A stretch of DNA of 64,000 bases, taken from Winogradskyella vidalii (GTDB lineage Bacteria; Bacteroidota; Bacteroidia; Flavobacteriales; Flavobacteriaceae). Positions 52,431 through 61,110 of this stretch are shown piece by piece. Under the pieces are notes generated by a model. The model worked only from the letters and a program-made list of their open reading frames with translations, made no database searches and was not told where the DNA came from. How positions within the stretch are numbered: the stretch's first letter is position 1; every line of letters begins with the position of its first letter. A program made the position numbers and the translations under genes. The DNA lies in NCBI RefSeq assembly GCF_013403955.1, contig NZ_JABFDG010000005.1, positions 1 through 64,000 of the forward strand, written 5' to 3'.

Positions 52431-53384
52431 ATGTCTGATGTTGTTATCATTGAAAATTTCGTTAAAAAATATACTGCCCTAAAGCAGGAAGTTGCTAAAA
52501 TTATCATTGGCCAAGAAGATGTAGTGGATCAAGTGTTGATTTCTATTTTTTCTGGAGGTCACTCGCTTTTAGTTGGTGTTCCTGGTTTGGCAAAAACATT
52601 AATGGTAAATACCATTGCACAAGCGCTAGGTTTAGATTTTAAACGCATTCAGTTTACACCAGATTTAATGCCTAGTGATATTTTAGGTAGTGAAATTCTA
52701 GATGAAAACCGTCAGTTTAAATTTATAAAAGGACCTATATTCGCTAATATTATTTTAGCGGATGAAATCAATAGAACACCGCCTAAAACACAAGCAGCTT
52801 TATTAGAAGCTATGCAAGAGCGTTCTGTAACGGTTGCTGGTCATCGTTATAAATTAAATTTACCTTATTTTGTTTTGGCAACACAAAACCCAATTGAGCA
52901 AGAGGGAACTTATCCTTTACCAGAAGCACAATTAGACCGTTTTATGTTTTCTATTAATTTACAATACCCTTCGTTTCAAGAAGAGGTTGATGTGGTTAAA
53001 GCAACAACTACAGATATTAAATCATCGGTAAATGCGTTATATACTGCACAAGAAATAATCGATTTTCAGAACGTCATTCGTCGTATTCCTGTTGCGGATA
53101 ACGTAATTGAATACGCGGTGACTTTGGTGGGTAAAACACGACCAAAAGAAGATACAGCTGCAGCTATTGTAAAAGAGTTTGTAGATTGGGGCGCAGGACC
53201 TAGAGCATCTCAGAATTTAATTTTAGCAGCTAAAACTCATGCGGCTACAAAAGGAAAATTCTCACCTGATATTGAAGATGTTCAAGCGGTTGCTACAGGA
53301 ATTCTAAGACATAGAATTATTAAAAACTACAAAGCAGAAGCCGAAGGCATTACTGACGAAAAAATTATTCAGAGTTTATTTTAA
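52431..53384 (+). CDS. MoxR-family AAA+ ATPase
   Basis: A 317-aa AAA+ ATPase with Walker A GVPGLAKT (49-56), Walker B IILADEINRTPPKTQAALLEAMQE and sensor 1 VLATQNPIEQEGTYPLPEAQLDRF. MoxR proteins act as chaperones for enzyme or complex assembly, usually together with von Willebrand A and DUF58 proteins. Those partners are not here: the gene ends an operon of periplasmic folding factors instead. A heptanucleotide tandem repeat lies just after the stop. Confidence 0.92.
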   Translation: MSDVVIIENFVKKYTALKQEVAKIIIGQEDVVDQVLISIFSGGHSLLVGVPGLAKTLMVNTIAQALGLDFKRIQFTPDLMPSDILGSEILDENRQFKFIKGPIFANIILADEINRTPPKTQAALLEAMQERSVTVAGHRYKLNLPYFVLATQNPIEQEGTYPLPEAQLDRFMFSINLQYPSFQEEVDVVKATTTDIKSSVNALYTAQEIIDFQNVIRRIPVADNVIEYAVTLVGKTRPKEDTAAAIVKEFVDWGAGPRASQNLILAAKTHAATKGKFSPDIEDVQAVATGILRHRIIKNYKAEAEGITDEKIIQSLF

Positions 53385-53386
53385 TA

Positions 53387-53428
53387 GACTAGAGACTAGA
53401 GACTAGAGACTAGAGACTAGAGACTAGA
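53387..53428. repeat. Tandem repeat of GACTAGA, six copies
   Basis: Six perfect head-to-tail copies of the 7-mer GACTAGA start 3 nt after the moxR stop and are followed by a degenerate seventh (ACCTAGA). They fill the gap between the convergent moxR and miaE genes, where no hairpin terminator is visible. Confidence 0.9.
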
Positions 53429-53438
53429 ACCTAGAATT

Positions 53439-54020
53439 TTACCCGTGAATAGTTTCCTTATTTCCTAAGTCTTTCATAATTTCAGCTTCGTAGTCCAGTA
53501 GAGCTTCCCATTTATCATCAACTTCTTTACGGTCGCCATATTTACGAGCAAAGTTTAAAAACATCGTATAATGGCCTGCTTCGCTTATCATAAGTTTACG
53601 GTAGAACTTAGCGAGTTTTTTATCTTCTAATTCCTCAGACAACAGCCTGAAACGTTCGCAGCTTCGTGCTTCTATTAATGCTGCATATAGGAGACGGTGT
53701 ACCAGTTGGGTTGTTCGGCTTCCGCCTTTAGGAAAGAACTTTATAAGTGCAATGACGTAATCGTCTTTACGGTCTCTACCAAGTGTCCAGCCATTTTCTA
53801 ATATGCGATCGTGGACCATTTTAAAATGACTCATTTCTTCTTCTACCAAATCAATCATTTCCTGTACAAGTTCTGTGTATTCAGGAAAACCAACTATTAA
53901 AGAAATAGCGGTACTCGCTGCTTTTTGTTCACAGTAGGCGTGATCCGTTAAAATATCCTCTATGTTTTTTTCTACAATATTTACCCATCTTGGGTCTGTT
54001 GGTAATTTTAATCCTAACAT
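53439..54020 (-). CDS. miaE: tRNA-(ms2io6A37) hydroxylase MiaE
   Basis: A 193-aa diiron protein. The ligand motifs of the ferritin-like four-helix bundle are all seen: DHAYCEQKAAS, EEEMSHF, EARSCERF and EAGHYTMF. MiaE hydroxylates the isopentenyl group of ms2i6A at position 37 of tRNAs. Length and motifs match. It is a single minus-strand gene convergent with moxR. Confidence 0.88.
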   Translation of the reverse strand: MLGLKLPTDPRWVNIVEKNIEDILTDHAYCEQKAASTAISLIVGFPEYTELVQEMIDLVEEEMSHFKMVHDRILENGWTLGRDRKDDYVIALIKFFPKGGSRTTQLVHRLLYAALIEARSCERFRLLSEELEDKKLAKFYRKLMISEAGHYTMFLNFARKYGDRKEVDDKWEALLDYEAEIMKDLGNKETIHG

Positions 54021-54127
54021 ATTAAGCGTGTTTTTTTTAGATGGCTGACATGATATACGCAGTCTAATTAGTCGTAAAACTAAGTCAACCAGCTTTGATT
54101 AGACTGCTATCAGATATTAAGTTTTAT

Positions 54128-54718
54128 TTAGTCTTTAACAACATCGACAAGAACGACATTAGATTTTCCTTTTTCGTTTATAAGCAATCGGTGTGAAGCA
54201 GACCTGTTTGATTCTGGTATGGCATATATAATATCAATGCGTACCATATTTGTGTAAGTCGGGTCATCATTGACTTCAATAGATTTTAAAACGGCTAAAT
54301 TGTCAAAATTATGTAAATCAGAACCTGCAGCTAATTTAGAGTTATAATTGAATGCCTTATTAACCTTTTGTTTATCAAAACTCTTGTTGTAAATCTCTTT
54401 GTTATCTTTAGTGACACTAATGTCAAACTTAAAGTTTCTATAATAGGTTTGATAATTGATGGTGTCTTTTATTTTGGAAAAATGAACCGCATTAGCACTA
54501 TCTGAATAGGTCTTTATTTTTACATGAAATCCATTACTCATTAAAGTATCGATGCTGTGTGTGGCAAAAACTTCTGGGATATATACTTCTTTCTCAAAAT
54601 GAACCGTTTTCTTAAAAGTTTCAATGCTTTCTGCTAGAGCTTGATGTTTTGTTTTCTTACCGTTACAGCTTGATAGTACGAGTAGACAGATGATAAAAAG
54701 GCCTAATACATGTTTCAT
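54128..54718 (-). CDS. Lipoprotein of unknown function
   Basis: A 196-aa lipoprotein (CLLVLSSCNGK, lipidated Cys at about residue 18). The rest is a predicted beta-rich domain with FKKTVHFEKEVYIPEVF, KFDISVTKDNKEIYNKSF and VRIDIIYAIPES. I do not recognise a family. The 55-aa membrane protein gene lies 17 nt upstream on the same strand, so the two are probably cotranscribed. Confidence 0.7.
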   Translation of the reverse strand: MKHVLGLFIICLLVLSSCNGKKTKHQALAESIETFKKTVHFEKEVYIPEVFATHSIDTLMSNGFHVKIKTYSDSANAVHFSKIKDTINYQTYYRNFKFDISVTKDNKEIYNKSFDKQKVNKAFNYNSKLAAGSDLHNFDNLAVLKSIEVNDDPTYTNMVRIDIIYAIPESNRSASHRLLINEKGKSNVVLVDVVKD

Positions 54719-54734
54719 AGTTGTTGTCTATTAA

Positions 54735-54902
54735 TCAATTATTTTTTTCGTTCTTTAATTGTAAGAGCATGGCAATAATAATTAAAATGCTAACTGTGGT
54801 TGATATCCCAAATCCCAAATCGTATGCTTCTGCAAATATAAAATGAGCAACAGTTAAAACAATACAGGCACTAATAACTATAATAGGCAGCTTAGTTTTC
54901 AT
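54735..54902 (-). CDS. Small two-helix membrane protein (55 aa), hypothetical
   Basis: A 55-codon frame (ATG at 54902-54900, TGA at 54737-54735). The product has two hydrophobic helices (KLPIIVISACIVLTVAHFIF and STTVSILIIIAMLLQL) joined by a short polar loop (AEAYDLGFG), with a KNEKNN end. The clear membrane pattern and the tight fit between neighbours on the same strand support a real gene. Its role is unknown. Confidence 0.6.
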   Translation of the reverse strand: MKTKLPIIVISACIVLTVAHFIFAEAYDLGFGISTTVSILIIIAMLLQLKNEKNN

Positions 54903-54963
54903 AAAAGAACAGGAGTTAATTCCTAAAGTTATTATTATTTTAATTAAAGCGGGAAAAGTTCAG

Positions 54964-56691
54964 TTATATATCTAAACCAAAAGTTTGACGTAACACTTCA
55001 ATATTGGGGTTTTTATCTTTTAATTTTTCATATTTTTCTAAAGGCGTAAAGGCATATTTTTTGGCGACTTCCTCATTAACGGTTATGTCTAAAGTCAAGT
55101 CGTAATTAAGTAACTTCTTCTTTAAAAAAGCCATTAAAGGAAATTCGGCACGTTGTAACTCAATCTTATTAGTGTTATTAGAATAGGTTAGATGAATAGT
55201 TGTGCCTTTTAATTTTGGTTGATCCATTTGAAGGATAGAAGCCATAATTTTTTCGCCTTTTTTATTCATTTTGGCGGTATAGCTTTGCCAAGCCTTATCT
55301 AAAGCTTCTTGTGTTACGGGTTCTTTAGGTAAATCGTCTTCATCTATAACAACGTCCATTTGACGCAATTGATGTTCTTTCTTTTCTCTTATACTTTTTA
55401 AAGATAAACCCGAAGTAGCAGATTTTGGTTTATTAATTGATATTTTAGGAATCTTAATTTCAGGTTCTTCAACTGTAGCAACGGTAGCCTTAGGTTTCGT
55501 TTTTTCTACGGAATCTGGAGTGTTTTCAGCCGATTTGACTTCAACTTTAGGTTTGGTAACAGGTATAGGTGTTATGCCACGCGCTTTAAAATATGACGGC
55601 GGAATTATGAACTGCTTAAGATTTTTTTTTTCTCCATCAAAAGTGATAGAGGCAAGTTGCATAAGTGCTAATTCAACGAGTAAACGCTGATTTTTACTGG
55701 TTTTGTATTTCAGATCACAGTCATTGGCAATCCGAATTCCCTGCATGAGAAAACTATGCGAGGTTTTTTGGGATTGTTCCATATATTTCTGACTGGTTTC
55801 TTCGCCGACTTCTAGCAAAGGAATTGTTACGGGATTCTTACAAACCATTAAGTCTCTAAAATGCGAGGCTAGACCAGCAATATAATGATGACCATCAAAG
55901 CCCTTAGATAGAATAGAGTTGAATTGTATAAGTAAATCCGGAATCTTATTTTCTAAGATAAAATCGGTACTTGTAAAATAGGTTTCGTAATCGAGGACAT
56001 TTAAGTTCTCAGTAACGGCTTGTCTTGTTAAGTTTTTACCCGAAAAACTAACCACACGGTCAAAAATTGAAAGTGCATCTCGCATGGCACCATCAGCTTT
56101 TTGAGCTATAATATGTAAGGCGTCATCTTCAGCATTAACAGCTTGTTCGGTGGCAATAAATTTTAAATATGCTTTAGCGTCTGTAACCGTAATTCGTTTA
56201 AAATCAAAAATCTGACAACGCGATAATATAGTCGGAATGATTTTATGCTTCTCTGTGGTTGCTAGAATGAAAATACAGTGTTTAGGTGGCTCTTCTAAAG
56301 TTTTTAAAAACGCATTAAAAGCCGCTTGCGATAACATATGAACCTCATCGATGATATAGACTTTATATTTTCCAACTTGTGGAGGAATCCTGACTTGATC
56401 GGTTAGGTTTCTAATATCATCTACCGAGTTGTTTGAAGCTGCATCTAATTCAAAAATATTAAAAGCAAAATCTTCGTCTTCACTAGTATTGCCATCACTA
56501 TTAATCATTTTGGCCAAAATACGGGCACAGGTGGTTTTACCAACGCCTCGTGGTCCTGTAAATAGTAGGGCTTGAGCTAAGTGATTGTTTTCAATGGCAT
56601 TAAGTAAAGTATTTGTAATAGCCTGCTGCCCCACAACATCCTTAAAGGTCTGTGGTCTGTATTTGCGAGCCGATACTACGAAGTGTTCCAT
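54964..56691 (-). CDS. dnaX: DNA polymerase III subunit gamma/tau
   Basis: A 575-aa clamp-loader subunit. Walker A is GPRGVGKTT (K52), DEVHM is the Walker B, and sensor 1 is FILATTEKHKIIPTILSRCQ. The three-domain clamp-loader core runs to about 365; a charged linker (about 380-460) and a tau-like C-terminal domain follow. It loads the beta clamp and couples the polymerases to the helicase. The usual zinc module with four cysteines after Walker A (about 60-80) is absent: this stretch reads KMINSDGNTSEDEDFAF. I believe this is common in Flavobacteriaceae. Confidence 0.95.
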   Translation of the reverse strand: MEHFVVSARKYRPQTFKDVVGQQAITNTLLNAIENNHLAQALLFTGPRGVGKTTCARILAKMINSDGNTSEDEDFAFNIFELDAASNNSVDDIRNLTDQVRIPPQVGKYKVYIIDEVHMLSQAAFNAFLKTLEEPPKHCIFILATTEKHKIIPTILSRCQIFDFKRITVTDAKAYLKFIATEQAVNAEDDALHIIAQKADGAMRDALSIFDRVVSFSGKNLTRQAVTENLNVLDYETYFTSTDFILENKIPDLLIQFNSILSKGFDGHHYIAGLASHFRDLMVCKNPVTIPLLEVGEETSQKYMEQSQKTSHSFLMQGIRIANDCDLKYKTSKNQRLLVELALMQLASITFDGEKKNLKQFIIPPSYFKARGITPIPVTKPKVEVKSAENTPDSVEKTKPKATVATVEEPEIKIPKISINKPKSATSGLSLKSIREKKEHQLRQMDVVIDEDDLPKEPVTQEALDKAWQSYTAKMNKKGEKIMASILQMDQPKLKGTTIHLTYSNNTNKIELQRAEFPLMAFLKKKLLNYDLTLDITVNEEVAKKYAFTPLEKYEKLKDKNPNIEVLRQTFGLDI

Positions 56692-56760
56692 TGAAAAATT
56701 TAATGAATTACAAATTTAAAAAAAGATGCTCAAATTAATATTTAAAATTGATATAGTTTA

Positions 56761-56790
56761 TTTGAGTTATTAACAGTTTGTTTATTTTTG
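56761..56790 (+). promoter_or_regulatory. Promoter of rnpB
   Basis: TTTG (56761-56764), an 18-bp spacer and TATTTTTG (56783-56790) match the Bacteroidota consensus. The predicted rnpB 5' end lies about 5 nt after the -7 box. Confidence 0.65.
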
Positions 56791-56795
56791 CACGC

Positions 56796-57202
56796 AAGTA
56801 AATCGCCTTATCGCTTTTGTGCTGAATTTGTTTCAGCAACTTATTTCTTTCTAACTTAATAGTTGATAGGAAAAGGTACTGAAACAAATTCAGCACTTGA
56901 GAGGAAAGTCCGAACACCATAGTGCAATCATAGTGGTTAACAGCCACCCATCGTAAGGTGAGGAAAAGTGCAACAGAAAGTATGTACAGGTCATGCTGTA
57001 GTGAAACCAGGTAAACTCTATGTGGTGCAATGCCATGTATACTAACGCTTGAGCGTACACGCGCGATTGTTAGAGGGTAGGCAGCTAAAGTTTGCTGGTA
57101 ACAGTAAACGTAGATAAATGATAAGGTAATTTTGTTCTTGAGAGGAAGAGATTCTAAATCGAGTTCAGAATGAACAGAATTCGGCTTATAGATTTACTTA
57201 GA
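56796..57202 (+). ncRNA. rnpB: RNase P RNA, bacterial class A
   Basis: This ~407-nt RNA removes the 5' leaders of pre-tRNAs with the RnpA protein. The conserved cores are visible: GAGGAAAGTCCGAACACCATAG (56900-56921), GTGCAACAGAAAG, AGATAAATGA and ACAGAATTCGGCTTAT near the end. The P1 ends pair as AAGTAAATC (56796-56804) with GATTTACTT (57191-57199), fixing the boundaries. A 17-bp perfect stem, TGCTGAATTTGTTTCAG (56820-56836) with CTGAAACAAATTCAGCA (56879-56895), precedes the first core. Confidence 0.93.
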
Positions 57203-57203
57203 T

Positions 57204-57243
57204 TAAAACAAGCTTCGTGTGTATACATGGAGCTTTGTTTTTT
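57204..57243 (+). terminator. Probable terminator of rnpB
   Basis: AAAACAAGCT pairs with AGCTTTGTTTT with one bulged base, followed by a T-run at about 57236-57243. It lies directly after the P1 stem of rnpB. Confidence 0.6.
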
Positions 57244-57258
57244 ATTGATTTTACTCCG

Positions 57259-57386
57259 TGAATCTCAGTGTAAACTTTGCATAAGAATAATTTCGCACAA
57301 AGTCACAAAGTCACAAAGCTAAACGTGATTGTTAATATAAACAAGAGAAGTCTCGGGAATGCTTTGTCTCTTTGAATCTCAGTGTA
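57259..57386. repeat. Direct repeats between rnpB and rsmD
   Basis: TGAATCTCAGTGTA occurs at 57259-57272 and 57373-57386, and CACAAAGT is tandemly repeated at 57296-57318 (almost three copies). Similar strings recur in intergenic regions of this bacterial group, in my impression. No gene is seen. Confidence 0.6.
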
Positions 57387-57434
57387 TCTCTGTGTTATAA
57401 AATCAAAAAAAGTGCAAAAATAATAGGTGTAATA

Positions 57435-57968
57435 TTATTCAAAAAAACTAAACATATTGCCACCATAACTTTTAGAGTATGAATAATGCGCTAAATGGCT
57501 TAAATCGGTATGTTTAGAGTGTTCTACAATTAAAATACCTTCATCTTCTAAAAGTTCATTTTCAAACACTAATTCAGGAATTTTAGAAAAGGCTTCTAAT
57601 TCAAAATCATAAGGTGGATCAGCAAAAATAATGCTGTGTTTCTGTTTCGATTTTTCAAGAAATTTAAACACATCACTTTTAATGGTACTGATGGTCATTT
57701 CAAATGCATCAGCTGTTTCATTAATAAATTTGATACAACCAAAGTGAGCATCAACAGCAGTAATTTTTTCAGTGCCTCTAGAAGCAAATTCATAACTTAT
57801 ATTTCCAGTGCCAGAAAATAAATCTAAAACAGAAATATCATCAAAATAGTACTGATTATTCAATATGTTAAATAAGGCTTCTTTAGCCATATCTGTTGTT
57901 GGTCTTACAGGTAATTTTTTAGGCGCTGTAATTCGTCTGCCTTTAAACAATCCAGATATGATACGCAT
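57435..57968 (-). CDS. rsmD: 16S rRNA (guanine966-N2)-methyltransferase RsmD
   Basis: A 177-aa SAM-dependent methyltransferase. RIISGLFKGRRITAPKKLPVRPTTDMAKEALFNIL is the classical N-terminus (positions 2-36), LDLFSGTGNISYEFASRG is motif I, and FADPPYDFE carries the catalytic DPPY. It methylates G966 of 16S rRNA. It overlaps the stop of the DUF3822 gene by one base, so the three genes 59504-57435 form an operon. Confidence 0.95.
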   Translation of the reverse strand: MRIISGLFKGRRITAPKKLPVRPTTDMAKEALFNILNNQYYFDDISVLDLFSGTGNISYEFASRGTEKITAVDAHFGCIKFINETADAFEMTISTIKSDVFKFLEKSKQKHSIIFADPPYDFELEAFSKIPELVFENELLEDEGILIVEHSKHTDLSHLAHYSYSKSYGGNMFSFFE

Positions 57969-58777
57969 TAAAAAGAATTTAAAATTAAAAAATGTTGGTG
58001 TATATAACGTCGGTCTGTTTCGGCAGTTATTACATAATCATAAGCTTTTTCTATAAAACTTACGTGTCTTACATAGGTGTATAGAATGGTAAAAAGAGGA
58101 TCACCAATTACAATACTACCGCTTACTTCAACAGGTATAGTTTCAACATCTAACTTTAGTTGCTCATAGATAAATAAAATGTAATAGATAAAATCTTCTT
58201 TACTATGATATTCAAAAACATTAAAGAGTTGAAGTTCTTTATTTTGTATCACTAAAATTTCAATAGTAATTTTGTTGACGTTAACGTAAACGATCGGTGT
58301 TTCAGTGTTAGTGTCTTTATTTTGTAATAGTGAATCTATTAGGATACTAGAGGCGTGTTTAAAAACAAATTCACCAAAAGTTTCAAAAATATAATTGTTA
58401 ATGTTTATGTAAGGCACATAGACGTTGATACTCTTATTAATGGAAATAGTATCTTCTGTAATGTAATCGTTTCCAAGAATTTTTGAGTTGAATTTTAGAT
58501 AATCAACCTTGAGTGCTGGGTTGTATAATTCTTCAGGGATTAGTGTTGCTAATTCATTTTGATGAATAACTAATACCGCATTAAAATCTTCAGAAAAGAC
58601 ACTATTATTACTTAATTCTGATTTTAAACAATCGAGTGTTTCCATTGGGTTTAATTTATGCTCAAACACAGTAGTTTTGAGAAACTCAATGGTATTTGTT
58701 GTTTTATTTAGAATACAAAAAGAAAGCCCATTCAAATTAATTTGAATGGACAGTTCTTTAATATCGTTTATTTTCAA
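57968..58777 (-). CDS. DUF3822 family protein
   Basis: A 269-aa protein of the Bacteroidota-specific DUF3822 family. ELSIQINLNGLSFCILNK, LVIHQNELATLIPEELY, VYVPYININNYIFETFGEF and the C-terminal HHFL-like block (IHQHFLIL) are typical. The fold resembles the actin-like ATPase superfamily, but activity is unknown. It is conserved next to rsmD in this group, which suggests a link with rRNA or ribosome biogenesis (context only). It lies 1 nt after the upstream gene. Confidence 0.82.
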   Translation of the reverse strand: MKINDIKELSIQINLNGLSFCILNKTTNTIEFLKTTVFEHKLNPMETLDCLKSELSNNSVFSEDFNAVLVIHQNELATLIPEELYNPALKVDYLKFNSKILGNDYITEDTISINKSINVYVPYININNYIFETFGEFVFKHASSILIDSLLQNKDTNTETPIVYVNVNKITIEILVIQNKELQLFNVFEYHSKEDFIYYILFIYEQLKLDVETIPVEVSGSIVIGDPLFTILYTYVRHVSFIEKAYDYVITAETDRRYIHQHFLILNSF

Positions 58778-58778
58778 A

Positions 58779-59504
58779 TTACTCTTTATTTGTATAACTT
58801 TTTGGCCAGTTACCTTTAGTAAATACTTTTTCCATAGAACCTACTGTTAATGCAGAACCGTTAACACCATCTACAGATATAACCTGATTTTCTTTTTCTA
58901 TTAAATAAGGTTCTTGGTCGTCTAAAACTACAGACTTCTCAACGCTAGCTTCAAATACCGGAATATCATCTAATGTTCCTGCTTCAAGTTTAAATTTAGC
59001 ACCTTCTTTGCCAACGCCAACATTCATCATGTTTTTGTAGCGATCGTTACCTTTAAATATAGAATCTTTAACGGAGTAATAACTTAATGTGTCAATCAAA
59101 GTGACAGTCATCATCGTTTCTACACCACCAAATAATTTTGTTCTTTCTTCATCTAAAACTAAAGTATCACGTCTTTGTGTAATTGGTACTTTTCCAGTTT
59201 CAACAAATTTTATCAAGTCATTAAAGTTTCCTGCGTAAGATCCGTTAACATCTTTATAAGCTAATTGAGAATCTCTAATGTCAATTAAACGGTCAATAAC
59301 AACAGCAAAACGCTTTTGTTTTAATTGGTTAAATTGTATTTCTTTATAAACAGACATATAGGTAATGTACCCTAAGAAAATAATTAATGCCCAAAGCAAC
59401 ACGTTAATAATTGGTTTTATCTTTTTTGGCACAAACTTGTCTATTACCCATACAATTCCAATGGTTAATAGTATAATAACTACAATTGCTATAATTACTT
59501 TCAT
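58779..59504 (-). CDS. Conserved hypothetical membrane-anchored protein
   Basis: A 241-aa protein. Two N-terminal membrane helices (about 3-22 and 34-52) are followed by a soluble domain of ~185 residues with RFAVVIDRLIDIRDSQLAYKDVNG and NQVISVDGVNGSALTVGSMEKV. The function is not recognised. A -7 promoter element lies 27 nt upstream. It heads the three-gene operon with DUF3822 and rsmD. Confidence 0.75.
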   Translation of the reverse strand: MKVIIAIVVIILLTIGIVWVIDKFVPKKIKPIINVLLWALIIFLGYITYMSVYKEIQFNQLKQKRFAVVIDRLIDIRDSQLAYKDVNGSYAGNFNDLIKFVETGKVPITQRRDTLVLDEERTKLFGGVETMMTVTLIDTLSYYSVKDSIFKGNDRYKNMMNVGVGKEGAKFKLEAGTLDDIPVFEASVEKSVVLDDQEPYLIEKENQVISVDGVNGSALTVGSMEKVFTKGNWPKSYTNKE

Positions 59505-59530
59505 ATATCTTTTATTAATTAGGTCTAACG

Positions 59531-59538
59531 CAAATCTA
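59531..59538 (-). promoter_or_regulatory. -7 promoter element of the DUF3822-rsmD operon
   Basis: The plus strand reads CAAATCTA, giving TAGATTTG on the minus strand, an exact TAnnTTTG match 27 nt before the first gene of the operon. Confidence 0.5.
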
Positions 59539-59667
59539 CAATTTTTTTTTGTTGGTTAAAACTATCTAAATTAAAAAAATCAAAAAAAATAAAAATCACT
59601 AACTAAGATGAAATTTAACCTTGAAAAACAGAGAATATTGCTATCTTGCTAGTTATTAAATTTCCGT

Positions 59668-61110
59668 ATGATTTCAAATGCTTCCGCATTTTATTCGCTA
59701 TTAAAATCCAAGTTTCCATTTGCACCAACATCGAAGCAAGATATGGTGCTAATGCAATTGTCTCAATTTATTTTTGATAATAATAAGAATTCAATTTATC
59801 TATTAAAAGGTTATGCAGGAACAGGAAAAACAAGTATAATAGGTACTATAGTTTCAAATTTATGGCAAGCTAAAAAAAGTGCTGTTTTGTTAGCGCCAAC
59901 AGGAAGGGCGGCTAAGGTTATTTCAAATTATGCTAAAAAAGAAGCGTTTACCATTCACAAAAAAATATATTTTCCTAAAAAAGATCGAGGAGGAGGTGTT
60001 AATTTTGTAATGCAGCCCAATAAACATCGTAACACCATTTTTATTGTAGATGAAGCATCAATGATTTCTGATACGCCTTCAGACTCTAAATCTTTTGAGA
60101 GCAATTCCTTACTCGATGATTTAATGTCATATGTATATTCTGGTCACGAATGTAAATTGTTATTAATAGGAGATAAAGCACAGTTACCACCTGTAAAATC
60201 AGATTTAAGTCCGGCTTTAGATGATAATAGGCTCAGTTTAAACTACAATAAAGATGTTATTGGTATAGAATTGGATGAAGTGGTAAGGCAAGAGCAAGAT
60301 TCTGGGATTTTGAGCAATGCTACAGAATTAAGAGCTGTTTTAGAATCCACGATATATGAAAGCTTTAAATTTGATTTAAATGGCTTTACAGATAGTGTGC
60401 GCTTAATTGATGGTTACGAAATTATGGATGCTATTAACGATGCATACAGTGCAAACGGCTACGAAGAAACGGCTATTATTGTTCGGAGTAACAAACGTGC
60501 AAACGCCTATAACCAGCAAATTAGACAACGGATTTTGTTTAACGAATCAGAATTGTCGGCTGGTGATTATTTAATGGTCGTTAAGAATAATTATTTCTGG
60601 ATCAAACCTACTACTGAAGCAGGCTTTATTGCTAATGGTGATATTATTGAAGTACTAGAAATTTTTAGTATAAAAGAACTCTACGGATTTAGATTTGCAG
60701 AAGTAAAACTAAGGCTAGTAGATTATCCTAATATGAAACCTTTTGAAACCGTTTTACTTCTAGACACTATTGATGTAGAAAGTGCGTCTTTAAGTTATGA
60801 AGAATCAAACAGATTGTACCAAGAAGTTTCTAAAGATTATGAAGAGGAGCCCTCTAAATATAAGCGGTTTTTAGGCGTAAAGAACAATAAATATTTTAAT
60901 GCTTTACAGGTAAAGTTCTCGTATGCTATTACCTGTCATAAATCGCAAGGTGGTCAATGGAATACAATTTTTGTAGAGCAACCTTATTTACCAGAAGGTA
61001 TGAATAGAGATTATATTCGTTGGTTGTACACGGCCATAACTAGAGCGAAAGATAAGCTTTATTTAATTGGTTTTAAGGATGATATGTTTGTAGAGAAAGA
61101 AAATTTTTAA
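59668..61110 (+). CDS. RecD-like ATP-dependent DNA helicase
   Basis: A 480-aa superfamily 1 helicase. Walker A is GYAGTGKTS (48-56), motif Ia is VLLAPTGRAAKVI, Walker B is IFIVDEASMIS, and the C-terminal UvrD-type end is FSYAITCHKSQGGQWNTIFVEQ then RWLYTAITRAK. This is the short RecD-like group without RecBC partners, thought to unwind 5'-to-3' in DNA repair. DUF4126 begins in the base after its stop, so the two are probably cotranscribed. Confidence 0.9.
   Translation: MISNASAFYSLLKSKFPFAPTSKQDMVLMQLSQFIFDNNKNSIYLLKGYAGTGKTSIIGTIVSNLWQAKKSAVLLAPTGRAAKVISNYAKKEAFTIHKKIYFPKKDRGGGVNFVMQPNKHRNTIFIVDEASMISDTPSDSKSFESNSLLDDLMSYVYSGHECKLLLIGDKAQLPPVKSDLSPALDDNRLSLNYNKDVIGIELDEVVRQEQDSGILSNATELRAVLESTIYESFKFDLNGFTDSVRLIDGYEIMDAINDAYSANGYEETAIIVRSNKRANAYNQQIRQRILFNESELSAGDYLMVVKNNYFWIKPTTEAGFIANGDIIEVLEIFSIKELYGFRFAEVKLRLVDYPNMKPFETVLLLDTIDVESASLSYEESNRLYQEVSKDYEEEPSKYKRFLGVKNNKYFNALQVKFSYAITCHKSQGGQWNTIFVEQPYLPEGMNRDYIRWLYTAITRAKDKLYLIGFKDDMFVEKENF

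Noticed and set aside
53387..53428. GACTAGA repeats as a CRISPR array
   Set aside because: The unit is only 7 bp with no spacers and no cas genes.
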